64,000 bases of DNA from Symbiodinium sp. CCMP2592 (lineage: Eukaryota; Sar; Dinophyceae; Suessiales; Symbiodiniaceae), in assembly GCA_905221615.1 (NCBI GenBank), contig CAJNDT010001001.1, positions 1,502,491 to 1,566,490 of the forward strand, given 5' to 3'. The position numbers and the translations under genes are program-made. A model generated the notes under the pieces. It saw only the letters and a list, made by a program, of their open reading frames with translations, was not told the origin of the DNA and ran no database searches. Below, in pieces: positions 1-12,509 of the stretch (its first letter is position 1; each line of letters opens with the position of its first letter).

Positions 1-68
1 CCTAAGCTATGGGAAATATGGTATGTTGCCTATTATGGGTAATGCAGGATTTATATCATCAACAGTAG
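1..68. mobile_element. MITE-like palindrome, family B (cut by window edge)
   Basis: This is the right half of an element seen complete at 14561-14668, with GGGTAATGCAGGATTTATAT and the end ATCATCAACAGTA. The left half lies outside the window. Confidence 0.6.
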
Positions 69-474
69 GGACTCTAAACCCTAAAGCCTGAACTGTAACA
101 CTTCGGAGTTTCAGGATTCGTTTAGGCGCTTCGGGTGTCAATCTAGATATATAAAAATCCTTGCAAGCTCAACCGTCAACACAGCTCTGGTGAGGTAATA
201 ACAAGACTAATATTCCAGTCATGTGTCGACAGTTACACTATATTCCAGCGGTAGTATACCCAAAAGCGGTGTTCTAACTGTTGAGGCCCCTTGATCATGG
301 AACCCTGATGGAATCCGTCTAAAAAGCGCATTAGAACCCTTTACGACGCCCTTACAGGAACCCCTATTCGATTTAAGAAGGCCTCTAAACTCTGAAGCCT
401 GAACCTTAGCCTTGTCGTAACTGTTCTAAAGCCCTAAACCATAAACCTTGAACCCAAACACTGGTAGGCAAAGG

Positions 475-565
475 GCCTTAAGTACCTATAGAGTCGAATG
501 TGGGTTTCTACAGTCGAAACTACCACTATGATTTTGGGAAGTATCCCGAATAACGCTGCTTCGGA
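475..565. mobile_element. Dispersed repeat, family V
   Basis: AGTACCTATAGAGTCGAATG, then TATGATTTTGGGAAGTATCCC. Related copies lie at 38097-38212 and 44266-44368. Divergence is high. Confidence 0.4.
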
Positions 566-749
566 CATTTGTTTGGTTTTGCGGCTCTCCTTTGTCTTGA
601 AATCCTAGACCCCTAAAGTCTAAAGCCCTAAACCCTAATAAACCCTATTCTGCGCACCCTATACTAGGGCTCCTGTATGAACGCCGTATGTGGTGAGCAC
701 CACAAAGGGCCGGCCTTGACTCAGCATGGGGTTTTCGGGTCTACCTTAA

Positions 750-846
750 CCTAGCAGAACCTACTTTTTGTAGGGTCCCTATAAATCCCATATTAGGGTT
801 TATAACAAGAGCCTACAAAAAAAGTAGGGTTTAGTAGGTCTAGGTA
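750..846. mobile_element. MITE-like palindrome, family L
   Basis: AACCTACTTTTTGTAGGG on the left is answered by CCTACAAAAAAAGTAGG on the right. Other copies are at 34801-34891 and 60856-60938. Confidence 0.55.
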
Positions 847-1020
847 GGGCTCAGGGTTTCTAGGGTTTAGGAGTTCGGGCTTAGGGTCTACAGTGGGTTC
901 AGGGTTTGGGGTCTACGGCGTGGGCTGGGTCTAGGGCCTTGAAACCCGCCGTCATCACCTCAACGCCCCCTTGCCCTCCAGATGATCTGTCACCCCTAAC
1001 TCCAGGAATATACTATACCT

Positions 1021-1107
1021 TGGGTACTGCCCCCACTCAGTAACAGTTGGATAATATAGCCGTAATATAGTTATATTAGGCCCTCTATAGTAGCCCGTAC
1101 CCCCAAT
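1021..1107. mobile_element. MITE-like palindrome, family I
   Basis: GGTACTGCCCCCACTCAGTAA at the left is repeated inverted and diverged at the right end; a better copy lies at 19972-20083. Confidence 0.45.
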
Positions 1108-1212
1108 CTACCAACAAACTGCTCAAAGGTTCAAGCAGCAAACGTTCACGGGTCGATCGATTGTAGTTCCTGTTCGTCCAGCGATTTCAATCTTTGTGTT
1201 TTGCAGGAGGTT

Positions 1213-1322
1213 ACCTTAAGGACGAAATGAACCCTAAAAGGGGCTAAGGTTCATACCATATAGTGGTTCATAGTATATGGGCACAGGGCCCCTTCTTTTA
1301 AGGGTCATTGGGTCCTTGAGGT
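1213..1322. mobile_element. MITE-like palindrome, family J
   Basis: CCTTAAGGACGAAATGAACC at the left faces GGGTCATTGGGTCCTTGAGG at the right. Sister copies lie at 18145-18256 and 19732-19850. Confidence 0.6.
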
Positions 1323-2047
1323 AAGCACAATGCAGACAATCCAAGAGCTTCGTGACGGTCTATGTCTACTAACTAATCGTCCATACTTTTAGTAGCTCCT
1401 TCTTGAGGTTAAATATACCCCTACCGTAATTGAACATTTTAGCATTTTTTGAGCTAGGGTACCCAGCCCCTAAGTACATATGCCCCCCCCCCCCCCCGAA
1501 CAAATCAAGAAACTTCACTTTTGTGGTACCCTGTAGTATGCAGTGATTTATGGAGCATCCAGGCATGGGATCTTCGCGAGTTTCAAGACGAAGGGTTCCG
1601 AGTTCTCGGGGTTATAGGAGTACCTAATCATTAGGGGTTAGGGGTTTCAGGGTTTAGGGCCGTTTGGGGTTTAGGGAGTGGGTCTCGAGGCTTAGAGTAG
1701 AAGTTTGGTCTCTGCTGCATCTCAGCTCAATCCGTTTTATTTTATCTGTGGGATCCGCGCGCTGCGATGCTGGGTTAATGGCGCACAGGACGCGGCTTCG
1801 TGAGCATCAGGGGTCCAGTTCCTGGTTCGTATTCCTGCAGGGTCGTATGCACTTACGTTGTACACAGCAGAGCCTCTACAATCTCAGACCCTGAACCCTA
1901 AATCGAATTGTGCAAGGTTAGGGCTCTAAAGTTGGCAAGGCGAATTCCAGACTTTATGCTTTGAACCTGCAAAGACCGGTCCCAAATATGAGCTTGTAAT
2001 CAATCAAGGATCACGGCTACTATACATGTTTTCGGCCTACTGAGTAT

Positions 2048-2157
2048 ACCTATAGTCTCCATTGTAGTTCCTGTTTTGGTTAACCAAAATCTGTATTATA
2101 GGGTCCTAACCATAAAACTGGTTAACCAAAAAACGAACTACAATGGAGACTATAGGT
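2048..2157. mobile_element. MITE-like palindrome, family E
   Basis: About 45-bp inverted ends: ACCTATAGTCTCCATTGTAG at the left and its complement at the right, each followed inward by GGTTAACCAAAA. A near copy is at 40234-40344. Confidence 0.75.
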
Positions 2158-2876
2158 AGCTGCTGTCACTGTAGTAGAATAGCGCCCAGCGCCCTCTTCT
2201 ATTTATCAAGGCCCCTTCATTAAGTTAGAGGCATTTTGCCCCTTCCTTGGTGTATGGCACCATCCAGCTGCGGGCCCCCGTCCTAAGACAGTCCACCCTG
2301 AGAGGGTTTAGGGTGTAGGGTTTCAGGGTTTAGGGTTCAGGGTTTAATCCCGATGCTGTGATATCTATCTTAAGATCCCAACCTGAGCTTCTACCATCCT
2401 AGGAACAAGTCTTACCAACCTGCGTGGGCCATACCACTAACAGCCCTTTCTCCCTTTCTTGAAAGAGCACCGGGATCGCTGTATCTTCAGCTTTGGAATA
2501 GGCCGTGTTGTTTCGAGCTTGCACGGGCGGAGCATGAGAACTCGTCCTTATAGTACAACTGTTAGCCAATGGTCGTCGTATACACCTAAACGTGCAAGGA
2601 GTTATACGGTGTCGTCGTAGTAGTATGTGAGCTTCTAAAGCCTTTCAGAACCCATGAAGCCCCAATACAGCCATTACAAAGCCTCATTGAGGCTGTACGG
2701 TGTGTTGGTATGCTCTATATCCTCAACTCAACCCTAATCATGTATGAGTAGTTCATCAAATCAGGGTCCCTTTGGCACCGCCTCATTTTGGGGGTCATAT
2801 AAGAAGGGATCCTAATATTGTAGAGAACGACCCATACATGAGCTTCAACAGCAAGAACCACTAAACTTCATTTAAC

Positions 2877-3058
2877 CCCAAAACCCCTGAGCCCCTGAAC
2901 CCCTAAACCCCTAAATCCCTGCACCCCTAAACCCCTTAACCCCTTAACCCGTAAACCCCCGAACCCCTGAACCCTAACTAAACCCCTAAACCCTACCTGA
3001 ATCCCTAAACCCCTAAATCCCTAAACCGTGCTGAACCCCTAAACCCTAAACCCTTCCA
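2877..3058. repeat. Degenerate telomere-like CCCTAAA block
   Basis: Imperfect tandem CCCCTAAA/CCCTAAA/CCCTGAA words. It is interstitial, not a chromosome end, because complex sequence continues on both sides. Confidence 0.7.
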
Positions 3059-3124
3059 CCGTTTCTGACCGAGAGCCAGGAGCCCGTCTGAGGCCAATGC
3101 TTGAGTTTAGGGCTTGTAGGGGTT

Positions 3125-3232
3125 TATAGTAGATTGGAACATGGATTTAGGAGGATTCATGCTGGGATCCCTTATACTTTACCCTAAGGGCATGGGGATA
3201 ATGATGTTCCAACTTTCTGGCTTCTACTGTAG
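3125..3232. mobile_element. MITE-like palindrome, family A (left end damaged)
   Basis: The right end GTTCCAACTTTCTGGCTTCT is intact; the left end has lost about 12 bases (TAGTAGATTGGAACAT). Inner GGATCCCTTATACTTTACC matches the other family A copies. Confidence 0.7.
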
Positions 3233-3540
3233 GAGGTTTGACAGGGGTTTAGGGGGTTTGAGGGGGGTTTAGATGCTTCGGGGTTTTTAGGACTTTTAAG
3301 GGACTTTGTGTTTGGGGGGGTTAGGATTTAGGGCTTCAGGGCTGTAGGGTTGAGAGTCTTTGGGTGTGTGGGGTTTGGGGTCTAGAGTCTGGGGATGAGG
3401 AGTTAGTGTCAGGGTTCAGGTTGCTTCAGTTGAGAGGTTTGTCGAGGGATCCTCATACAAGCCATAGCATGTCTTGGGTCCCTTGTTTTTCTGATAGCAT
3501 TGTAGTATATTATCCCGTGAAGCTGTGACATAAATCTCCC

Positions 3541-4140
3541 TGTTCAGACGTGGCCCAGTGGCGGAAGTAGGAAATATGCAACGGGTGTGCGCGATATCCG
3601 TACGGTATGCGCGGCCAGGGCCAAACAGGTGCGGGGGCCGTCCGGCTCTGCGATCTGGCGTATTGCTCCCACGCCGTGGTCCGAGGTCATACTGGAGGGT
3701 GAATGCCTGTTTGGCACCTCTCTGTTTTGTTCGCGAACCCTACCGTGCCCAGAGCGGATTCGACGCGCTTGAGTCCAGAGATTCGTCTTGTTCGACGCTT
3801 TGATGAAGATCTTGTCCGACGCCTTCAACTACCCGGGGCTTCCGTTTCCGAGGACTTGAAGCCAATTACGACGGAACATGAGTGGCCGCTTTGCCAACAT
3901 CCCAGGCTTCGCTTTAGGGTTGTAGGTTTTAGCAACAAGGGTATGTGTGTGTGTGTGTCATCTAGGAGTTCCTGCGGAATGTGTTCATCTCCGGCATTGC
4001 CACCTCAACGACTTATAGGTCTCACCTATGCCGCAATCATACGCCCCAAGCTAAACGCTCCAGAGACTGCCATGCCCTGCATGAAGGAATCCACTGCAAC
4101 TAAACCACGAGAAACGAGCTTCCATGTGACGTGAAAGCTA
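3541..4140. other. Unique island, possible exon or gene fragment
   Basis: This patch lacks telomere-like words and has overlapping open frames on both strands. The longest is 143 codons (+, 3703-4134), beginning MPVWHLSVLF. No domain is recognised. A short GT run lies at about 3943-3958. It could be a gene relic. Confidence 0.25.
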
Positions 4141-4837
4141 ATTACAACTTCGAATAGTTGCCCCATCTAGAATCACATACACAGCCTGTAGACCCCACTA
4201 CAGATCCCTCGATATAGGGGGCGTATTGATTGCAGTTGTTTCATCAGGGTTCTTTAAAGGGCTCTCAAGAGTCTCTCATTGGGTGTTATCATTTTGATAG
4301 GGCCGTTAATGTTTCTGAATAGGGTGTTATAATATGAGGTTCTGGCAAGGGTTCCACAAGAATTTGCAGTAGTTTGGAACAGGGCTTGTGATCCGGGCCT
4401 TAATCAATGATTGGAAACGTGCTTGGAGCGTATATCACAGTAGAACGAGTATACTACTACTACGTGATGCTGCAGGCTCCTATTTGTTATTATATGTGCA
4501 GTATGACTGGGGTTGTATTATGTGGGCGCTAGTAAGAGAGAGCTACTTCATACAAAGTTTCTGACTATACTGCAGAAATATCCGAAAGCTCGAAGCACCG
4601 AACCCATTTTCGAATTGTTCGGAGGATCTCACGGAAGGTTACGAAAAATGCCACACAGCCCAAAGACATAAATCAATTTCCCCACAGGCGACCTTATGGA
4701 GTAGTAGGATCCCTTAATCCCCATATACCCCTTAAAGCTCGTGAACCCTATGATATGATCCCAAAAAGCCCTGCAAGCCCTTCACCCTATCGACATTGCG
4801 CAGAACCTATGATCCCGAGAAGCCCTACTTATCATCT

Positions 4838-4960
4838 TAGTAGCTGAGTGGATAAGTGGATACACTTTACACTTTTTGGGCTTTTTGGGAGAATATTACC
4901 CACTATAAAACTGAAACTGTACACTTTGGGGGGGGGGGGCTTATGAACTCGGCAACTAGG
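4838..4960. mobile_element. Dispersed repeat, family S
   Basis: AGTAGCTGAGT, then TACACTTTACACTTTT, and later GTACACTTT plus a 12-G run (4928-4939) and GGCTTATGAACTCGGCAACT. A second copy is at 56458-56570, without the long G run. Confidence 0.6.
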
Positions 4961-5635
4961 CCATCCCTTGAAGCCCTAAGCCTGCCGAAAGACAGGCCAA
5001 ACACAGCCAAGGCCTGATTCTGGGAGTCAGAGATCTGCTTGAAAGGTGTACCTGTATCTCCAAACCCTACAAAATAGTAGTAGGCTATGATCCTCTCATT
5101 ATAGGGTCTAACCCCTAAAGCAGTAGGTTGTTGGATCCCCAGGTACGTTCAGGGATCAGACGGCTGGTTGTGGGGTTGCTAAACTGAGTTCTAGGATTTG
5201 GAGTGGTTACTGTTTGCTTTTTTTTGTGTGGGGACTTTTGCTTTTCTGTCTGTCGGCGTGGCTGTTCGAGTTGGTGGTTTGGTGTCGGTGTTAGAGGGAG
5301 GGAGGTGGGGGTGATTGAGGATTTTGGGCATTGGGTTAGGGCTTTTGGGGTGAATGGGTCACAACCGTTCACTTGTAACCATGCTGTTAGCATGCTTGCG
5401 AGATAGGGCATGGTATTGCGGATGGAACATGGATTTGCCCATCCTAAACCGTAAAACCGAAACCGAAATCCTCAAGCAGCTCTATAAGCCCTTCGAGTCT
5501 GATCAACCGTTCTAGAGCTTTTGCACTACAAACATTGCCTAGAGAGCTCGTTAAGCAAACCATCAACAGTATGGGAGGACTCTCCTTTGGTTTGTACTAT
5601 TTCACTAAACCTTGCAAGACGATATGTACCTTGAA

Positions 5636-5713
5636 AGGATTAAAGGTTCAGTTCCAATGTAGAGGTAGAAGGTTTTAGGGCCCCCGCTGTTAAGAGTCAT
5701 TTCGTCCTCAGGG
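5636..5713. mobile_element. Family J fragment, diverged
   Basis: AAGGTTCAGTTCC and AGAGTCATTTCGTCCTCAGG resemble the two ends of family J, but the middle is short and diverged. Confidence 0.3.
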
Positions 5714-6289
5714 AACCCTCAGACCCCACTGTATACCTTCATGCAGGTGCACTCATGCCAAGTCCTTCGACGCAGGAAGGCGGCGCGGAACATTCCCGAA
5801 CTTTTCTGCACATCGATTTTTGTTGTTGTTTGTGTGTTTTGGGGCATGTAGGGGTTTCCAGGTTGTTGAAGGAGTCAGGGGTCAGAGTTTCCTGGTCCGG
5901 GATTTAGGTCTCAGATCTTGATGGGTCCGAGCTTAGACTTTCAGTGTTGAGGACGGCCGGGGGTGGATGGCTTGGGGTGTAGAGCTTTAAGCTTTAGCGT
6001 TTGGGGTTGAGGACCAGGGCTAGGGGCTGGCGAGTGTGGATCCCCTGTGGTCCGGACCGCACGTGCTAGAGGTTGGGAATATGAAGGGTCTTCGTGTTGC
6101 AACTCGGAACACAAGGGTCTTGGGTTGAAGGCATGTTTGTGTTTTTTTTTAATATTGGGCTTTTGTGGAGTGTATGTCGGGGTCGTCTTGTATTTTGCTT
6201 GTCGTATACTTGGGGTTTTATTTGACGGGGTATACTTGCTTGTACAGGGTTACATAAACCGCTTTCGTGTCAATCAAGCTTCTTCTCCC

Positions 6290-6396
6290 TCGTGCTTACG
6301 AAGGAATGGGGGAATGGATCCCTATAGTTTTCCCTATACAAGCCCCAATAGTCCCTATAATCCATTGCCCCATTCGCTACTAAACACCAGACAGTC
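6290..6396. mobile_element. MITE-like palindrome, family M
   Basis: GTGCTTACGAAGGAATGGGG at the left faces CCCCATTCGCTACTAAACAC at the right, followed by CAGACAG. Related to 52375-52492 and 59333-59430. Confidence 0.6.
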
Positions 6397-6610
6397 GTCT
6401 GCTGTGCCCATGGTATACGGGAGCCTCGGTTATCTGCAAGCTGGGCTTCTCACAGTCCGTTCGTGATTCTGCTGCCCGGATTTCCCGGATGCCTCCTCTT
6501 TTGAAACTCCGATACAATACCTTTACAAAGTGCGACCCTATACATACCTAGCGCAATATGCTCTACGCAATTCCCTAGAAAAATTGGTGTTCGGCGGTAG
6601 TAGCAACTTC

Positions 6611-6670
6611 GAGATACGGTTGATGATATAAATCCTGCATTACCCATAATACGGAATATATTATTATTCC
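6611..6670. mobile_element. Family B half element
   Basis: The left end GATACGGTTGATGATATAAA plus TCCTGCATTACCCATAAT matches family B; the right end is missing or rearranged. Confidence 0.55.
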
Positions 6671-6750
6671 ATGGTTCTCTCTCCCCTGGCGTGCGCAAGG
6701 CCTGAAGCGCCAGGCCAGCTGTGCCGAGTTCCTTTCTTTCGGATCGAGTA

Positions 6751-6844
6751 GTTGTCAAAGTTATGGTCCCTTCTTGGGTACCCTAAATATTAGGTGCCGT
6801 ATCATATTTGGAACCCAAGAGGGCCCATAATTTTGACAACCACC
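6751..6844. mobile_element. MITE-like palindrome, family F
   Basis: GTTGTCAAAGTTATGGTCCC faces TTTTGACAACCACCC. The middle (CTAAATATTAGGTGCCGTAT) is the reverse complement of the other copies, so this one sits in the opposite orientation. Confidence 0.7.
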
Positions 6845-7844
6845 CGGATAGATTTAAGAGCTTTGGGTTGGCCCTGAAACGCTACAAACTTCAAGTTATG
6901 GTCGACGCGCATAGATTTCATTAAGGTTGGGGCTAGGGGGTTGAGGGTTTGCGGTTGAGGGGTTGTAGATTTGTAGGGGGTTAGGTTTAAAGCGGAAGCC
7001 AGACAATTGGAATGGAATAGCATTATCCTCATGCCTTACAAGAATCGTCGCAAGATTCCTTCCATACGGACGAAACGTTTCCCAAAGTTTTTAAGTTTCA
7101 AGTGGTAAACCTGACATGTTGCACTCTAGGTTCTGAATCCCACCTTCTGGACCCTAAACCCATGTATCCCAAAACCTTGTTCTAGCTCTTAAGGCCTTGA
7201 GAGTGGAGCCCCAAATCCCGTATAGAAAGACAACTAAGGGGTCCCTAAACCCTAAACCCGGTACCTTTGAGGGCTCCTGTAAGGGTGCCTTCAAGGGCTA
7301 CCTAATGGGCTCCTTTAAAGGAGCCCTCCACCCCAAAAGACGGAATTGGGGCTGAAGCCCCCCCCCACAAAGAGTTGGGGAGTTTTTAGATAGACGGTAG
7401 GGTTGAGGGTGGGGGGGGCGGGCTGGATTTCTTACATGTGTCCTTTTACAAGTTGACAAATGTTTAGGATACTTAAGGTGGGCATGTTGAGGGCCGCTTG
7501 GGGTTTACGTACCTTAAACTACCATAGCACTGTTTTGTTTTTATGTGTGAGAGCTCTTTATTATAGGGCCCTAACATGGGTTTGATCCTACAAGACGTTT
7601 GTTTTGGTCACATCAGGGCCTCCATGATTTGAATCGGATTCCTTCGGGTTCCTTATTATCCACATAATTACAAAATATACCATTACTGCCATAGTTTACC
7701 GTCCTAAACCCTAAACTGGCCCTAAACCCTATAACACCTAAACCCTAACGCCTAAACCCGACACCCTAAATCCCAAACCAATAGTAGGCTAAGGTGGGGT
7801 TCAAGTTGCATCTTGGAGGGTCGGAGGGCTACTGTACGGGCTTT

Positions 7845-8062
7845 AATAATTGGAATAGGGTTTTTCACAAGGGGTCCTTAAAGGGGCTGCTATAAGGGAT
7901 ACCACAGTAGGGTTCTATAATATGGGGACTTTAAGAAAACCCTATTCTAATTATTAAGGCCCCTACGTTAGAAACCGAGAGCCCCACTATAGATCCCTTA
8001 TCGAGCCCTTTAAGGACCCCTTCAAAACCCCTATTCTAACTATTAAGTCCCCTATAGTACCT
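7845..8062. mobile_element. Family H composite
   Basis: Contains two CCTATTCTAATTATTAAGG-type ends and the complement of one, with AGGGATACCACAGTAGGGTTC between. It matches the units in the 54187-54806 tandem array. Confidence 0.5.
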
Positions 8063-8129
8063 CCACGGAAGGCGATGCAAGCGCGCTCCTACCTGGAGCG
8101 ACATGAGCTGCTAAATTGGATGCAGGAGC

Positions 8130-8275
8130 TTAGAGGGTTTAGGGAAATCGGTTTCGGGTTTAGGGAAAAGGGTTTAGGGTTTAGGGAAAAATAGTTCAGG
8201 GAAGAGGGTTTAGGGTTTAGGGAAAAGGGTCTAGGTTTTAGGGACAAGGGTTTAGGGTTTGAGGTTCAGGTTCAG
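8130..8275. repeat. TTTAGGG-derived minisatellite
   Basis: About eight units of GGGTTTAGGGAAAA and variants in tandem, flanked by ordinary sequence. Confidence 0.6.
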
Positions 8276-8387
8276 GGGGTGCTGATAGGGTAAGGGGTTG
8301 TTCAGGATTCGGGCTTTTCGCAGATCAGGGGTTTACAGCAAACCCAAAGTTGCGGCCTTCAATCCTAGATTCTAGATGCGAGTTACG

Positions 8388-8605
8388 GATGAATGAATGA
8401 ATGTGTTGATGGATGTTTGTATGTATGTGTATGTAATTATGCATTTATGTGTATGCGTATGTATGTGTTTTGCGCTTGTAGTGTTGTGCGTGTTGTTGCA
8501 CGTTTGTATGTGTGTGTATGTCAATGTATGTATATGCAGATCTCCGCGTGTGCGCATGCATGTACGCACGCATGTGCGGATGCATGTACGCATGCACGTA
8601 TGTAG
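8388..8605. repeat. TG/TATG-rich microsatellite
   Basis: Degenerate TGTATG and GCATGTACG-type repeats make long but meaningless open frames on both strands. Confidence 0.7.
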
Positions 8606-9297
8606 TTGGAACTATGTACACATAACACAAAACAATCTGATGTTTTAGGTTTGGTTTCAAGTTCACCGCGTGCACGAAGTCAGTGTTGCAACCTTTAAGG
8701 TTTCAGGATGCGGGACGACGCATTTTCGGTGCCGGACCCAAACGGGGTTGAATGTTCAGGGTCCAGGGTCCATATGGGTTTAAGAATGGCCAAGATGTTA
8801 TAGGAATCTAAGATTTTGGGGTCTTATCGGGATTCATGTAGCGCTTATGTAGGGGTTTATAACCGGTCTTGGGAGTGACATAGGTACGGTTAGCTTTCAA
8901 GCTCCAAAACCCTACAAGACAAGCACCCGAGAACTCTTCTGCCCAGGACGTCCTCCAGAATCTGTTGAAAGATCAACCAGGTCGGCGAAACCCGGGAAAA
9001 TTGACAGAAAGCTCGTTGTCTAGGGTTCGGGGTTTTCGAGTTTTAGGGTTTCGGGCTTTAGGGTTTAGGGGCTTTAAAGGGTCCTTTGAGGTCGGCGAAA
9101 GCCGGAAGCCCGTTCCGTCTTATTGAGGTCTAAACCCTGAGCCCCGACACTTTAGATAATTCAGGTGCACCCTTAACCGTAACCTGAAGATTCGACCACC
9201 ATCACTAAGCCCTGAGCCAATCGGGCCCTGAGCAAGGGATTATTGGCAAAGGCTCAACGGTTTTGTGGACAGGTAAAGATTGAATTATTGCCAATGT

Positions 9298-9348
9298 TAT
9301 ATATATATATATATATATATGTTTGTTTTTTTTGTTGGGGGGGGGGGG
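9298..9348. repeat. (TA)n tract followed by a 12-G run
   Basis: TA dinucleotides 9298-9320, a T-rich spacer, then 12 G at 9337-9348. Confidence 0.8.
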
Positions 9349-9659
9349 CTCTTTAGAAAAAGTATGCGATAAACACCAGAACAGGTGGGTGTTTCGGAAG
9401 AATCGGCTGCTGTCGTCCGCGGAAATTAGGGCGTAGGACCGTGAAGGTTCAGGGTTAGGGGCGAGCCTTTTTTCGTAGGGTCTCTTGCAAAGAGGAAGTT
9501 CCCTTGAAGCCCAAGAGTCCATTTGCCAAGCATCATCTGCTCCTCAAAATGCGAACCTACAATGATTCTATGCTGAAAGCATTGATACAACTATCAAGCA
9601 AACACGTTAACCATACCTGTTGAAGGCCTTTCAACCTCGCGAACCTTATAAGACTCTAA

Positions 9660-9833
9660 ACCCGAAACTCGGAACCTCATAATACCCCACCCTCAACCCC
9701 AAACCTGCACCCTAAACTTAGGGCAGACCCAAAACCCTACAACCTCAAACCCCAAATTACCTTACCCGAAAGCCCAAACCTAAACCCCAAACCCCCAAAC
9801 CCATAATTCCCTAAACCGAACCTCAAAGCCAAA
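9660..9833. repeat. Degenerate CCCTAAA/CCCAAAC block
   Basis: Interstitial telomere-like words, drifting to CCCCAAACC, directly upstream of a family F element. Confidence 0.5.
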
Positions 9834-9834
9834 T

Positions 9835-9923
9835 GGGTGGTTGTCAAAATTAGGGTCCTTATTATAATACGGCACCTAATATTTAGGGTACACCAAAAGG
9901 GACCCTAATGTTGACAACCACCC
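9835..9923. mobile_element. MITE-like palindrome, family F
   Basis: GGGTGGTTGTCAAAATTAGG faces ATGTTGACAACCACCC; the middle is TACGGCACCTAATATTTAGG. One of five copies here. Confidence 0.75.
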
Positions 9924-11130
9924 AAATCCTAAACTTGGGGGAATCTCGATTTCTCGCAGATGATCCTTGGACCTTCATCGAGGCAAGTGTGCAGAAGAGG
10001 CGCAGAGGGCCATTTCCTGGCCACGTTTGAATGTTGCTATCCAGGGTTAGGCTTCTAAAGGGATGTTGAACTTGTAACGCCTTTTAATGTCTTAAGGGCT
10101 TAATTATCGGGCATTGGCGTAAGGCGGTTTTAAGGTGGTATGAGTCCTGTGTGGCTTTCAGACGGATGTTAGGGGTGCAGTGTTTGGCAGATTAGTTCCG
10201 CTGATTTGATGTGTTCAACATTTCCGGGATTCTGTTTGCAGCATGGGTTCGGCCACTAAGATTTGCGAAATCGTGGGCCGACAAGAGAAGCTGTACAGGT
10301 TTAGAAAATAGATCTTGTGTGCTGGTTTTTGGTAGGCTGTTACCCTAAGGGTCCAGGTAGCCATCTAGTATATTAATACACTTTGGCCCAATGGACCTAT
10401 GTAGGGAGTACTTCAAGGCCAATGTATATACTGTTTGGGTACATGGACCCTGAGGGTTCGGGTGTAGGTAGGGATTCACAGGTTTCGCACCTTTGGATCT
10501 TGGTTCTGGAAGTCATCCCCTTGTGTTTTGAATGTCACAGAAAGAGCCCACCGTACCCAATCATTAGTTAGATACTCAGGTTCGAGATAGCAAAGTTGTG
10601 ACTAGTGTTTTTTGGAACCTATGTTTAGCCACTTGATTCCTTAGGGTACTGCAGACTGCAAGGTTTGGAGGTTTAGGTCGAAAGGGATTCAGGCGAGCAC
10701 AAGCTTTAAGGACGACCTTGCATGGAAGCCCGTTGTCTAGCTGTTGTTGCCTTTGGTCCTAATGCCTCGCATTTCAGGAACCTGCCATGACCCCAAAACT
10801 CCTAGCACATGTTTCCCGATGCAAAGCATGGGACCTTGTACAAGTCCCTGCAACCTGCTTGGCGCGAGCTCATCTAAGCCTGTAAACTACCTGAATCGTC
10901 AATTCCTAATATTGCTTCAAGCCTAAATAGATACCGAATACCCAATTTTAGTCCTTCTCTGTTATCCCAAAATTGCTTAAAGCCTCTGTAAATAAATACC
11001 GGATACCCAATTTCAGCCCTTCTCTGTTATCCCGCTTCGAATAAGTGAGGCGCCCTTTCTTATTGAACCTGCAGCCCTGACTACCAAGTTTCAGCCCTGA
11101 TGCCGTGCATGCTACGAGATGGACGTAAAG

Positions 11131-11232
11131 GGAACTCCAGAAAGTTGGAATATGCATTAATGGTAGGATCCCCTATAATTTACCTTAAAGGGGTTACGAT
11201 AATGATATTCCAACTTTCTGGCTTCTACTGTA
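11131..11232. mobile_element. MITE-like palindrome, family A
   Basis: The right end is the standard TTGG-complement TTCCAACTTTCTGGCTTCT; the left end is GGAACTCCAGAAAGTTGGAA, a variant terminus also seen at the right end of 43040-43142. Confidence 0.75.
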
Positions 11233-11285
11233 CTTGCACGAATGATTAGGGTCTTTTTGGGTTAGTATTGGTAATCGTTCAGGCT

Positions 11286-11406
11286 TGTATGTTACCCCAA
11301 GGGTCCAAAGGACACCCAATAATTAGGTACTCGGTTTTCGGATAGTAGTTATGTAGGTTAGGATTTTGGAGAGTATATGATTATTGGGTACTTGGACCCT
11401 TGTATG
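11286..11406. mobile_element. Dispersed repeat, family R
   Basis: CCCAAGGGTCCAAAGGACAC to TTGGGTACTTGGACCCTTG, an imperfect palindrome directly abutting the family D element. Sister at 52589-52697. Confidence 0.5.
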
Positions 11407-11494
11407 TTACCCTGGGGATCAAAATAGCCCAAAACCCTTGTATAGCATGGTCTTTGGGCCCAAAAGCCTTAATCTATGAGTCCTTAGATCCCTA
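11407..11494. mobile_element. Dispersed repeat, family D
   Basis: GGGATCAAAATAGCCCAAAA to TGAGTCCTTAGATCC, with GGTCTTTGGGCCCAAAAGCC between. Nearly the same at 34982-35071 and 45968-46055. Confidence 0.7.
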
Positions 11495-12509
11495 TATGGT
11501 ATCTTATCCAACCAGCGGCCTTGTGAATCTGTAGCGCTTCAACTCTGAGCTGCTTACCGTAGCTTCTTGTCTAATGCCAGCAGTACCCTCTTTAGACCCC
11601 TGCATACAATTGTAATATGATATCATATAATATGCATATATACATGCAGAATATGTACTGCTCATTTGAATATCTACTTGTCCAAAAGCTCGTTTAGAGC
11701 AAGCAGAAGACCTTTCGTCTTGCGAAGGTTTGCAGTTTCGGGTTTAGGAATCCTCGAAAGTGGAAATAAGCTGCAAGGAAGGCAACGAAACTTCCGAAGC
11801 TGCAGCACGGAGCCGTCCTTCCAGTGGTGCGAACCGACCTGCTGTTTGGGTCTGTTTTGAGCGTTCGGGGTCTCGGCGTTTTTGGGGCTGAAAGGCACCG
11901 GTCCCCCGGTATTGCTTTGATTGGCATGCTGGGTGGTTTCATGAGCAGAAACGAAGAGGAAAGAGGGTTCCCTCAGAACCAAGGGGAGGCTTTGAAGCAT
12001 ATGGGCCTACAGTGTGGGATTCAGCAAGGATTTGGGCTTCAGCGGTTTGGGGGTTGTGGAACTTTAAGCATGTTTGCTTTCGGGGTTCAGGGTTGAGGGT
12101 TTCGCGAATTTCGGATTGAAGGTTTCTTTTGGTTTAGGGTTTCGGGGTGGAGGCAGGGGTTCGTTCAAGGTTTGTCTTACAGAGCAAAGTAGAGCTTCTA
12201 GAAAGATCAGAAACAGGGGCTCCTGTCCGGTATCTACATATGTCCTAAGATGTTCTGCAAGCTGCACCTCCAACATTCGACATCATGCGGGTTTCTAGCA
12301 CTATGGGTCCAAGTACCTACGTATTAAGCATGGTTAATTCCTTCCCTCTAATATTAAAGCCTCCCCTCCCCAATATTACAACCTCCGGCCCCATGAGTTT
12401 TGCGGTTTCGGGCCCAGAATTGAAGGTTAATGCAAAAACCATTACCCGGGGGGTAGGGTTGTACGAGTCTTAATAGAGCCAAGACGACAGTAGTATTAAA
12501 CCGACAGGA

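Larger units (their letters stand above)
69..3540. other. Gene-free repeat-rich stretch
   Basis: I see no credible gene. It holds scattered CCCTAAA/TTTAGGG words, the palindromic elements listed separately, and a run of 15 C at 1483-1497. Open frames here are short and composed of repeat sequence. Confidence 0.5.

Noticed and set aside
2877-3058. True chromosome end
   Set aside because: The CCCTAAA block is short, imperfect and flanked by complex sequence on both sides.
8372-8675. Overlapping open frames on both strands
   Set aside because: Produced by TG/TATG microsatellite; the translations are His/Thr or Cys/Val repeats.
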